In this document: positions 30,862 through 43,100 of the stretch, piece by piece
Layout of the letters: each line of letters opens with the position of its first letter
Numbering within the stretch: position 1 is the stretch's first letter
Assembly: GCA_023846275.1 (NCBI GenBank)
Contig: CM043872.1
Coordinates: 28,882,670 to 28,946,669 of the forward strand
From: Vanilla planifolia
Lineage: Eukaryota; Streptophyta; Magnoliopsida; Asparagales; Orchidaceae
Direction of reading: 5' to 3'
DNA: 64,000 nucleotides
Notes under the pieces: generated by a model
Told to the model about the DNA's origin: nothing
Seen by the model: only the letters and a program-made list of their open reading frames with translations
Database searches by the model: none
Translations under genes and position numbers: made by a program

Positions 30862-33800
30862 TTATCGCAAGGCGAGTTTTTTGAGGTGTTGGAACATCCG
30901 CTGTTTAATCCACTGTCTATCGTAAGGAAGGAAAGCATGGATGGAGTGATCGTAGCTAAAATTGGCGACAAAAGTTAGCGGAATCAATTCATCAAACACC
31001 TGAGAATTAAAGGTATAGTTTCACCAAAGAGGTAGGTATAATAAAACTTACACCAGTGCACTGAGATCTGCATAACCGTCGACGAAGTTGTATAAATCAG
31101 CAATGTCATAGGTGATGTTCACGATAGTTGGGTTGATCTCCTTCAGTTTTCTCTCGTACAATCCACAAATTCCTGCCAACAAAAAACAAAACCAAGTTGC
31201 ATAAACATTGGCTGTTCGGCGATAATGTTTGATGGAAAAATCCTCAGTGATATCTCAATTGCAAACGAGTTCGTAAAGCTCCAATTTAGAGTGATTTGGA
31301 CATGAGGTTGACTAAACGAGATGTGCTCAAATTCGAGGTCCATGGCGTTAACTGAAGCTCCTCACAACAGGTTTAAGACCTGGTTGACTGACCTTATCTG
31401 AAATTTGGTAACATTGTTTCATGCAACAAAGGCATCAACCAAAAACAAAACCTAGAAGCCTTCCAGGATTAAAGAAAGTTAAATAACTAATAAGGTTGAA
31501 AATGAGGAACATATCTATTAGTGGAGCAAGACAATAGAATCCAGTATGGTAATGATACTTATCAATTCAAAAATTGAAGTCAATAAATAAAAACCACCAT
31601 TTTTATAGCAACATAATTTAGGAAGCATTTAATACAAAACAATTCTTCATATGCATCCTAACATTTACCCAACATATGAGAATTCATTAACATTAGATGT
31701 GCTGCTATTTCAATATACTATTTTAATCCATCAAAGACGAGCACAACAAGAACCCTCAATCACATGGGAGCCATCTGGGAAGTCACCAATTCTGATACCA
31801 TTTAAGCAAGATCAAGGGTGCAAGAAATAAATCATGTTAAAAGGGGCATTTTTTTCCTGCGGAAGTCCTTTCTCCAATCAATTAATTTCTAAGATCTGTG
31901 CTTTCGGGTATAATGAGGCCAATGTCACTTGATTTAACAACGACAAGGTGACCAGAAACCACAGTATTTATTTTAATGAATGTTAATCGACGTTCAAGTA
32001 TGATAAAAGCATCCATAGTATACTGCACTACAAGAAAAGAACTTACAAGTTTGTGGGCACAACTGAGGAACAAACTTGATCACGAAAACACACGCATGCA
32101 CAAAATACAAAAGAAAACATTATCCAAGCTTGCTCGTCCATCTGAAATGAACCTGACTTTGTAATCCGAACATTTTTTTTTTTTTTTTTTTTGCGTGATA
32201 TGGATTATGATGAATGATCTTCATTAGTGAAATCGAAGTTGCATGAAAAAACTTAGCTAAATAAAACTACATGAAATGCAACCATGCACTCAGTACAAAG
32301 TAGACTATCAGGATATGTATTATGGGAAAGAACTAATCAAGCTAAATGTTAAACATCAATTAATGTCATGTTGTTTGAACAGGTTTTGCACTATCTGTTG
32401 ATTAAACCCTCCTCTTCACCTCGAATTGTGTTGGGGTTAAATGTTCTAGATAAAGCTTTCCAAAACGAAATATCCAACTGAAGAAAAACTTTAACTGAGC
32501 CTGAAGAAATAAGTGTTGTATTTGGACATTTTAAAATCAAAATTTACATTAGACAAAATGCAGTTTACCTCACCATCATCAATCCATGACAATATTTCAA
32601 GGAAATAGAAACAAAATAATGAATTGAATGCTATTTTTTCAATAAAAAAAAACATCATAACATCACAAAATTTTAAGAAAATTGAAATAAGAAATGAATT
32701 AGATGCTAGCCTCGGCATTTGAACCATCAATAATAGCAGGGAGGACCAAGCAAGACATATGCATGTTTCTAGTATATTTCATATTTATTTTGGTTAAAGT
32801 TGCAATGAAAAACCAATGACTCTTCCTTGGCATTGGTTTGATAAGAAAATATAACAGATATTAAAAATTTCCTGTCCCAATTTTTAGCAAGCTAACTGCT
32901 AAACCAGTCATGCCAAAGACCAATAACGTAACGAGGAAGGTATTGGCTGAAGGCATTGTCTCCTGCAAGCTCATACCTCTCCTCTCCAACATGCAAATGA
33001 AAATAAATTGGATTTATGCCAGTTCATTCGTATGCTTTCTGTTCATCTTGATCATAAATGCTTCTTTACTTACACATACTCTAGCGGATTACACGTATAG
33101 GAACTTACTTTTTCTATTATGGACATTCTATATATATACTGCTCTCTATCATTTTGATGTATGATTGCTAGCAATATAGCTGATAAAATTGTGACGAGTT
33201 ATTTATGTTAAACTTTAGGATGAATCAGACAGCAACAAACCCCTATTTCAAAATAATAATCCATATAACGAGGTGAGCCTTTTGTTTTCTATAGATACTA
33301 TCATTATTTCTTTACCAGGCATTCAAAGTTTTCTATGATGTGTGACATTTAAGTAATTTCATTTTGAGAATGTTTTGCAACTTGATAAAACTGTTGAAAT
33401 TCTTTGGATGGTCTACGATGAGGTGATCATTCTTATTTCTACACAATGTCTTAATTACATTATTAAACTTTAAATTTTCAACTGTTGATATACTTTTAAG
33501 TAATTATCATCACACAAATGTTTTACTTAGCAAGCCAATTAATAAACCTCTGGAGATTCCTTGGATTGTATATGATGAGGTGATCATTTTGAATTCTACA
33601 AAACTCCAAAAGTTTATTGGATAATCATATATTTGAAGTATTTGCCATTTTGTGAATGCTTTGCTAGCAACCTAACTTATTGATCTATGATGCTCAGATT
33701 TGTTAAATTGATCTTTAGGATGGCACAAACATGCAGGAAGCAGCATATCCATTATTTCTTGCAGCATCCACTCCTTGTGCAGTAAATTTAATGAGCTCTA

Positions 33801-36148
33801 TGATTTAATATCTTAAGTTTCAAAATTCAGAAGGGATCAAAAGTGCATAAAAAAGAAGCTTGTTTTAAATGGCAAGGTTTATGTATTCTAAGTTTCATTT
33901 TGTTTCAATAAGTGATAACGTAAGTTGATTTCTAAATGTATCATTTGTGCTGCGCTTGAACAAGATTGGCTTAAACTTGACTTGAGATCAAGTTGTTAAA
34001 ACTAACAGGACCCCATGTGAACATGACCAAACCAATGTTGAACATGGCCTCTTCAAACATCAATTAACATGAGCCAAATTTGAAAATAGGAGAAAAAAAA
34101 AAGCCCAAATTTGAACAAGCTTGAGTATGCTCAATCTTGGCTGATTTACAATGAAAATGGGGCAGACAAATAGACAAAAGTAAGGATAAAAGCATGGATA
34201 TAAGCATAAAAGCACAAATGGATGATTGAAGGATGGATGAACATACACACATAGGAATGAAAACATGCATGCATACACACATTGGCGGACGCTTGCCTGT
34301 TGGCCTGTACACACACATGCACGAACGAATGAATGGATGCACACATGGATGACAACACGCATGCATATGCACATGGATGGGTGCTTTCCCGTCCGAAATC
34401 TATCTGAAAATTTCTCATCTTAGAAGAGTCATTTAAAAATTTATATAGCTTCACTATTTAAATTGTCAAAGAGTAACATTCTTAGTTCATTTCCTTTGAA
34501 AGCTAATGCCTTTTGTTTGAAATCTTCAAGCATTTTATTCTAGAAAGAAATCAATAATATACTATTAAAATTTATGGTTTTGGTGATAATAAAGACAAAA
34601 TGACATAATTAATAAAGAAAAGGGCCTCCTTACCCAACTCATTTTTTAAATTATTTTTAAAACACCATATTCATAAAGAACATTTCTTCCAAATTAGCTC
34701 AATCATAGAACATTGGTCCAATATATTTTGCATTAAAATATTTTAAATATGGCAATTAACATGATTCCACTCAATTGAATTACAACAAAAATTCTAATTT
34801 TTTTGAACAAAAAATCGAATGTAGATGATGTCATGAAAAATGAAGTGAGCAAGCATTGCATAATCATCAGGAGCTTTTTGATGCCATTGCCATAAAAGCA
34901 ATAATCAAGGAAATTTTAGAAACATATGAATAAGCTATTCAGATTTCTTTTGACATTGTTGTGTTGTTAAAAAGTGTTCAGAAATAAAACATTATTCATG
35001 GTATTAGTGAGATGGAAAACTGTTCACAAACGAGTAACAAAAGGATGTGAAAACATTGATGGGTACAATTCACTATTAAGTTCTTATAGCACATTGTTTT
35101 CTATAAGAGGAACCATATTAAGACAGGATACATAAAGCAAAGTCAAAAAAAAGCTTTGGAAATTGAAGTTCTATACCTATATGTTGATCTCGACAAATCT
35201 ACAAATGTATTTCTTATGCATTAACAATGTTCCTTAACGCGTCAATGCAAATATATATCCATTGCACCCAAAGAGTCAGAGATATGCAAACCAAGTTCTC
35301 CTAACAACTAACATATGTTTTAGAATAAATAAGACTTAATGAAGTGCATATCATGATCAAGGATAAAAGTAATTATGACTACATATGTGTATCACAAGTT
35401 GAGAAATTTTATTTGGGACAACAAAATTTTGATCTTTCTATGTTTCTTTGAAAATGCATGTTGATGTTTACTAAAATGATATTAATCTGTACCATCCATG
35501 GCTTGGCTAATAGAATCAAAATCCATAAATGTTCTTGATGCCCTATTCTGAGATGCTTGCATCAGTACGATGGTGTGCCTATTTGCCTGCACAAGAGAAA
35601 CACATAGCACTTGTAAATAGAAAAAAAAAAAAAAAAAAAAAAAGAAGAGTGAAGAATGGAAAAGGTTCTAACTTAGAGAATTGGAAAGTAGAATAGTCTG
35701 AAAAAAAAAAAAAAAGAATGTCGACAACTGAGTATGAAGAAAAAATATCAATGGAAATACTACAAGGAGACCATATCTTCACCAGGATTCTAGGCATCAC
35801 TTATGAACCTTTCTTTTAATATAGGGTAATAGGCCACTTGACCACCCACAGGCGAATGTTGTCCAACTTCTCGCAAAAGCGGAAGTTCGACAACTGATTC
35901 ATGGTCTAGTTTCCTCTTCCTCACAAAATTTATCCATCCCACATGAACCAAACTTTTCCGATAAATTCCTTAACCTAAACAAATTTCAATCCATGTGCCC
36001 AAATCCCAAGAACTATGAAGGGTCAAAATTGCCAACTCTAACCAAAACGGCAAAAGAAAGATTGCACTTTACGAAAAAAAACCACCAGGGAGATAATAAT
36101 CGAGTAAGAGCAGAACAAAAAGTTAGAAAGGATCCAATAACCCACCAT
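30862..36148 (-). CDS. ERH: Enhancer of rudimentary homolog (ERH), 103 aa
   Basis: Small single-domain nuclear protein conserved from plants to animals; it works as a dimeric adaptor in RNA processing and transcription. Exons on the minus strand: 36146-36148 (ATG only), 35493-35586, 31052-31172, 30862-30955. Together they give 312 bases, that is 103 residues plus TAA, matching the family length of about 104. The protein opens MANRHTIVLMQASQNRASR and continues through FMDFDSISQAMDG, ICGLYERKLKEINP and ITYDIADLYNFVDG, then ADLSALVYDHSIHAFLPYD, ending at DRQWIKQRMFQHLKKLALR. All splice junctions are GT-AG and in phase. Exon 2 has an in-frame stop just after any local upstream ATG, so the start codon must come from the spliced upstream exon. 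Intron 2 is 4.3 kb, intron 1 is 559 bp and intron 3 is 96 bp. A degenerate copy of exon 2 occurs at 63.0 kb. Confidence 0.95.
31173..35492. other. ERH intron 2, no genes seen
   Basis: AT-rich 4.3-kb intron with a T run near 32170-32192, a GGAT/GCAT/ACAC low-complexity block at about 34180-34380, and no exon or transposon domain that I can name. An 84-residue open frame on the plus strand at 32910-33164 has a hydrophobic middle but no recognisable family and no conservation evidence, so it is left uncalled. Confidence 0.7.
34180..34380. repeat. Low-complexity GGAT / GCAT / ACAC block
   Basis: Interleaved short repeats such as GGATGGATGA, ACACACAT and GCATGCATAC fill this block within ERH intron 2. 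It opens three overlapping Cys/His-rich frames of about 100 codons on the minus strand, an artefact of repeated CAT/TGT/TGC trinucleotides. Confidence 0.85.
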
Positions 36149-36450
36149 AATGAGGTCGTCGACGGAGAAATGCAGAACGTGGGTATTCGAAAAAGCTCAG
36201 ATTAGGGTTCCCTTCAGACGGGACTTCCTCAACAATGGCGGACTGCGAAACAGAGATCGGGCCAAGGCCACTGGGCTAAAGCTAAGAGACCAGGTTCTCA
36301 TTCGACAAGTTGCCACCGTCCCGATACTGTTTTATGACGAGATAAGAAGCATGCAGCTCGCGATTATCCACCTTTTCGTGACATGTGGCTCACGTCACGG
36401 TGGAATTAACAGGTTCGGTGCACCCAGTTCATACCTGTATTTCTAAATTT
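36149..36450 (-). promoter_or_regulatory. ERH promoter / 5' UTR with telo-box and site II-like motifs
   Basis: The GC-rich segment upstream of the ERH start carries, in ERH orientation, GAACCCTAAT (telo-box core AACCCTAA at 36202-36209) about 55 bases before the ATG. Further upstream it has site II-like TGGGCT/AGCCCA at 36272-36277 and a GGGCC at about 36259-36263, and an ACGT-core element (CACGTCAC) near 36393. The telo-box plus site II pair is an established signature of plant genes for RNA processing and translation. The transcription start cannot be placed exactly. Confidence 0.6.
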
Positions 36451-37166
36451 AACCCACGACGTCCATGTAATCACCTTTTTGCATAATATGCTTGCAAATA
36501 ATTATGCGTATAACTTAGTTAGGTTAAATATTCAATTCCTAGGTTCAATTTGGGTGGATTTTAATTATCTTTTAATGACTTTAAAACTAGATTAACCTTT
36601 GTTTCATATGCTTAAGAATCAACTAAAATTAGAACAAGTGCCAAGTGTTTTAAGCATTCGCATTTTGAGTCTTATTCTTAATTTTTTTTTTACCATTATG
36701 AGTTCGTATACTTAATCCATGTAATCTTTTTATTTAATCATTTGGGTAATATTTATAGTGCCCTTTAACTGGGTGTTGTAAAACAGAACTTAATTTCGAT
36801 TCGGTCATTTAAAAATTGCAAGTCTAACAATATACTTGACTAGAAAAAATTCTTTTTGAAGAGGACTTCGATTTTTTTTTATATGATAGCTAAGTGACCT
36901 GCTTAGCAACCTTGCCTTCATAACAGATGAATACAGAATACATCTAAGCGTTGAAAAGAAGAACAATGGCAACAGTAAAGCCATCTCGATTGAAAAAACA
37001 ACATTAGTTTCACGTGACTGAATCATGGACTAGTTATGACAAAAATTGTACTGTTCGTGTAATCTGTTAAGAGACCACTTTGCGGCAGATGTTGAGAAGA
37101 AAACTATACGGGAATCAACGGCAAACAAGCTGCTATTTACAATCTGCGTTGAAACCTTGACACTAC

Positions 37167-40100
37167 TTATGCTGCAAGTAGCTTCTTAATATCTTTCTGC
37201 AACATAAGAAAGAACAGGTTTCAGAAAGTTACTCCAAAAATAATACATGAAATATGAATAATCCATTAATTTATAAAGAGCATTGGATCACTGTTAACAT
37301 CATAAATTCAGCTATTATTCACAAACAATTCTGTGGTTTACACGAGCTGAATGAAAGGTTGGTATTACAAAGCCTTCATAAAGATGTCTTTCCTCTTCAT
37401 GAAAAGCTCTTCCAAGCATCAAAATCCCATAGGATGATGGAGAACAGGGATGGAAGATGGCAACGCCAAGGAATACATTGAGCAAATTTAAATCACAATT
37501 CCAATTTTTTTGAGTCATTACCAAAATAACCTAGATTATAATTTAGAAATGCACAGGCATGCATGATGAAAGAAAGTGTAGGTTCCAAAAGGAAACGACG
37601 TCAAGCAAAATAATCTACAATTTTATTCAATGCCAATGTATTTATAATCCTAAAATAAAATTAAAAAAAAATATCAAAATATGTACAAAATGATAAAAAT
37701 ACTATAAGGGTCTTATATATGACCCATTATGATTCAAACAAAATAAAAATATACTAAATAAAAAAAAACTAAATAGAACTTACTAAATCAATTCAAATTA
37801 TGATCTTGATATAACTTATTTTGTATCAATTCATCTTACAAAAAATAATTATGTTCTACAAAATTGTACATCAAATGGATCTCAATATCAACCTCTATAG
37901 ACCCTTTTAAGAAATCAAGACATTAGGTGATTTGACTATATAAAGGATCAGATAAGCAAATTGGATACATCATTTGCCCAAATTATATATGGTGGTCTAC
38001 AAGAGTCTAATCTACTATTAATCATGAATAACTATTTGCAAATTTTTAGACCTATGGAAATAATAATGATGCTCTCAAAGCATTCTATATAACATTATAA
38101 GTTTCTATATGATGATTAAAGCTAAATTTTTCATCAAATAAATTTGAATAACATGTTTACAAAATAAAAAGAGAATTAAGAGAATAGAAATAGGTATGAA
38201 TTATAAATTTAATAACCTCTATATCTAGAATAAAATAATTAAAAATTTATAGATAAAAAGAGATAAATTCGTGATGATATTTTCTGTATAGATTAAGAGA
38301 GAAGATTCAAATCAATATTTTCTATTACAATTGATGAAGTAAATGATTTAACTACAATGGAGAAATCAGCTTCAAATATGTTATGAGAAGACAATGGATC
38401 AAAAAAGATTTATGCCTTGGAGGGAATAAAAAATTCACTTTAATTTTTAAATTTAGATTTATTTCAAATGCAAGTTTGTTTGTGGCTTAAATTCATATGA
38501 AAAAAATGATATTTTATTTGGAGTTCTGTGTGATCCAATTAACATTGATTTTTTATCTAAATTAAACTTTCATACTTTTTATACATTCAGTCTAACAATT
38601 TTTTATCTTATATTAGTACATAAGAACAAATTTTTTTGTAGATAAAACATCACACTAAACATATAAAAGACAATATGGATCAAAGTTTATAGAAATGAAA
38701 TATCTTTCATGAATCTCATAAGAATAAAATTGTGGATGAGGTGCTATTACAAAACCATTATCTTGAATAATATGAGTACTAATAATATTAACTAGATAAT
38801 TAAAAGATCAAATATAACTTGATACAATTTGATATTATTAGAGAGTATGAAATATATAATATTTATAAATGATTCGATAGTAGATGAAAATTTTGATATG
38901 ATTTTGAAATAGTCATGATAATTCATCATTTATATGTGATGAAATAAGGATTTTATATAGATCATGCTTGCTACAAATAGAAAAAAGTTTAAGAAAAGAT
39001 ATTCATCAAAAAAAAAAAAAAAAGGTTACAAATAGAATAAAAATTTAATCACTAATAATATTATGATCATTGCTAAGCTTCGAACTCATGGACCATAATT
39101 GGTGATACAAAATATGGTTACAAAACATATCACAACGTTGCATAGAAGCACTTCTAAAGTTGTTCCTAAACCAAACATTAAATAAGGTTAAATTTGGTCA
39201 ATTTGGTGCTTGAGCCATACATATCCTGTGCGCGTGTTGTTTAAGACTACTACTGGTATAATATCTTAAAAGTGGGGCAAACAATTTTAATAAATTCAAA
39301 ACAATGAGATGTTAAAACGAAGAATATTAGAAAATAGTTAATAATTTTAATAAGAGTTATAAAATAATGATTTTAATCTAAATATATTTTGAGAATTTAT
39401 AATTTTTTTAAAAATATTTCAAAAACTTAAAATATAATATAGTATTATATTATAATAAGACTGTATAAAACGATCAAGAGAGAATCAATCAGATGAATAG
39501 ATTCATAAAATAAAATTATATCATATACTAATAACTATGAAAACATATAACTATGGTAAAATGTAATTAGTACATCATTGTTATGGGTCGAGAGAGCCTA
39601 ACAAGTTAAGAAAGGCGTTGACCGTACAGTACGATCGTAAAGTTTATACAATATAATTAAATAAGATAGAATGAACTACAAAGAAATGTGAATAGCAACA
39701 AAAGTTGTTTAACTATTGTCCAATGACGACTAGCCATTAATTTTTAGAAAAAAATAGAACAGATAACGTAGTATCTTACAATATAAAAATAATGAATGCA
39801 CAAGTATAATCAATTGAGAATGAAAAACTAAATCTGATTGGTTCAGTAACAGATGAACAAATCAAATAATATGATGAATATTAATGTATGAGTATGATCA
39901 AGTACATAATAAGCATAGTACAAGGGAATCGTCGGATTCTAATGTAAGAAAGAAAAATATATCATACAATGCGAAGAGGAACCGCATAAATATGAGGTAT
40001 GATAAATGCCTAAGCTAACTAAAAAAATGGATCTTACATACGATTGGTGAATCGTATCACTACAATTAGCATGAATAAGAACAAACAATGAAAGATTTAA

Positions 40101-43100
40101 CTAAGTGTACAATATAAAACCGTGTATCGTATAAATATGATCAAGTGGAAAGTAGCAATGAATAAACAAAATCATCTGCATGACATAAGATGAATAAACA
40201 TATCAAACGAGTATAATAATGATATTGAAAAACATATAATACAATCATGTTTATTGTACATGTATGATCCGTAAAAATTGAAAAAAATTTAAGATCTGAA
40301 AAGGTAAAATTTTACATGAACCATCATGGGAAGAGTCTAATCAAAGGGAAACCGTTAGATTTAAGTGAAAATGAAGTCAAAGAGATGCAAAATCGAAGGA
40401 ACACAACTATTGAAGGGAGATGAACGAATGGGAAAAGCAAAGAGAAGTTCTAATACAAAAACAAGAGATGTTGAATTTGGGAAGCTTTTTTTGAGATAAA
40501 CCTATGCAATTCATCCTATACCGTTAACTTTGACCACTTCCATTAGAGTGAAAGAAAGAGATAAAGGAAGCGCTCTCAAGTGTTAAAAAAAAACCGAGAG
40601 AAGTTATGTGCATAGTAAGGAAAAAAAAACAGAAAGAAAAACTCATGGGTAACAATAGAGACTTAGCATAAAGTTGTAAACTTGGTGAGACCACTACAAG
40701 AAAAAATAAGATGTTTGAAATTATATACTTGTATATATGTTTTAATTTAATGTATAGTATAGACTAAAGGCCTCAATGATTTGAGATATGCCAAGTTAAA
40801 GAAGCTTGTGTAAACAATCTTACACTCTATATATATATATATTTTGACATAATGTGTAATGTAGGTTAAAGGTCTCAATGATTTTAGAAATGTCAAGTTA
40901 AAGATACTTATGTAGGCAAACTTATAACCATGTATATCTATTTAATGTGATGTATATTGTCAAATATAAACTTCTAATCATTTGTGAAATGCCATTTGAA
41001 ATGTTTGTCTAACTTTTATGTGAATTTCTTTGATGTATGATGCATGCTAAAAGAGTAACAATTACATAAGTGATAATATGAAATGGTATAAATTAGGGAT
41101 ATTATGTAACAATGTTCGTTGATATACGCAAATTGCTAGTAGTAATCCCAACATGATAATGAATATTTTCAAATCAACTTTAGGATAAAAAAAACCACAT
41201 TTGCTTGCTATGTTAGCAATGTTAACATGGATTGCTAATTAATTGAAGCAAAAAGAAGATGTAAATATTAATGCTTGTTAAGAAGGAAAATCCTTAAGAA
41301 AAGGAAATCTCAAAAAGATGTTTGATTTTGTATGATTTGTAATGTTCTTATGATATGTTAAGTTGTAATATTGCTTAAACATAGATGTTGCAATACTTTA
41401 TTTATAAGCTTTATTATTTTATAAATTATGTGATACTATTCACAAAAAAGACAAAAGAAAAGAAAAATGTTATTGTGAAAATAGTTACAAAAGAAAGAAA
41501 ATAAAAGATATTATGATAAAGTTATAAAAGAAAAAAAAATAAATGGATATAACAAGAGAAAGAAAAAAGTTTAGAGAAAAAACCACATTCAAAATGAAAA
41601 GACGAAAGTTTATCTAAGGTGGTGAATATATATTCTGAAATAACAGTTTCTAAAGATAAGTCAAAGGAGCTTTTGTTCAAGGTGTTTAAGTTTATAATAA
41701 TGTACTCCTAAATATGCCTAACTTTGTTTATGAAAAGGGCATTTTTCTAAGTCAATCCTTACAAAGATAAAAATAAAAAAGGAATAAGAAATGTGAAAAA
41801 ATCTTTAACGTTAATATACTAGAAGTTTCACTTAAAGATTACCTTACTTTTTGTTTTTTCTTTTATGCTTTATTCATATTATAATTTACAAATAACCAAA
41901 ACACACAGTTACCCAGTATTGTATTTCTTTACATGTATATACATGCATTTGTTACTAAGCCAATATCAATTGCGTCATGACTATTTTGGTCTAACATTTT
42001 TAAGTTAAAAGAAGGTTCTTAATGGGGCTGCTAGATGAAATAAGAACTAATACATAATAATTTATAAGATGCTACATTGTCTATAAATTTGTGATTCTAT
42101 TTTATTTTATTGAACAAAAATGATATGCAAAATTTTTTTTATCTATTAATTTTGAATGAAACATGTTTTTAAAAAAATGCAAAAAATTGATGTTTATATG
42201 AGCTATATAAATAGCGCTTTCACAAAATTTAAAATGTTTTCCCCCAACAGAATTAGTATCGCTTTCGCAACTTGACTTTAAAAAAGATTTTTACTATTTG
42301 ATGTCATATGAAGAAAAAGAGAAAAGAAAAAGAATGTTATGCGACATCCAAGACCAAAAAAGGCCAATTATAAAAAGGAGGATGTCTCAACTGAGCCAAT
42401 CAAACTTGCACATCCATTTAGTGTTAGGATAAACTCTTTATTTCGTGAGTTCAATAAGTAGGAAAGACAAGTGATCCAGTGGTTATAGTTTCTTAGGGTG
42501 AACAAAAAGGGTAGGGTGTGTGTAAGGTGGCTGTTGGCAAGTGCAGCAGGTTGCAACAAATGAGTTCCTTGTGACGACAGCGGATGGTGGCACAGAAGAC
42601 ACAATAGTTTTTTTCAAGCAAACTTGATGGTCACCAAATTAGTGGGATGCAAGCGACAATTGCAGATGGAAACCGAGGGAAGCTTTCAGTCAATGATAAT
42701 GACAAAACATCAAATCATCACCTTGGTTGAGGATACTGCAATGGATGTTATGAAACTAAAACGATAGAGATCAACGTCAAACTGGTACAGTTTAATCTCC
42801 ATAGTGCATTGATACCAAATTGATGGGATATAACAAGGGTGAAGCTTGCAGTGGAATATAAGATGAAAAATGGTGATGATGAGAAAGATAGTAAAAAGAT
42901 AAAAACCATAACTCAAATTTCTTTGAATTGTAACCCAAAGAACGTAGATTATAATCCAGATATGTACATATAATCATATAAAAGAAACCACAACTTTAAG
43001 AAAAAAATAATGCCATGCAAAGTAATCTCTAGTTTCTTTCTATAGTAATTTATTTATAGATACAAAAGATAATCTTGGATTAAAAACAAAAATTATGAAA

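Noticed and set aside
32910..33164. 84-codon plus-strand open frame with hydrophobic stretch
   Set aside because: AT-rich DNA gives Leu/Ile/Phe-rich frames by chance. No family, no conserved motif, inside ERH intron 2.
34060..34454. Three overlapping minus-strand open frames of about 100 codons, rich in Cys, His and Met
   Set aside because: All three frames are open because of GGAT/GCAT/ACAC low-complexity repeats. None has a domain, and they lie in ERH intron 2.
36150..36446. 98-codon plus-strand open frame
   Set aside because: It is antisense to the GC-rich ERH promoter and leader. Telo-box and site II-like motifs explain the composition, and no protein family is recognisable.
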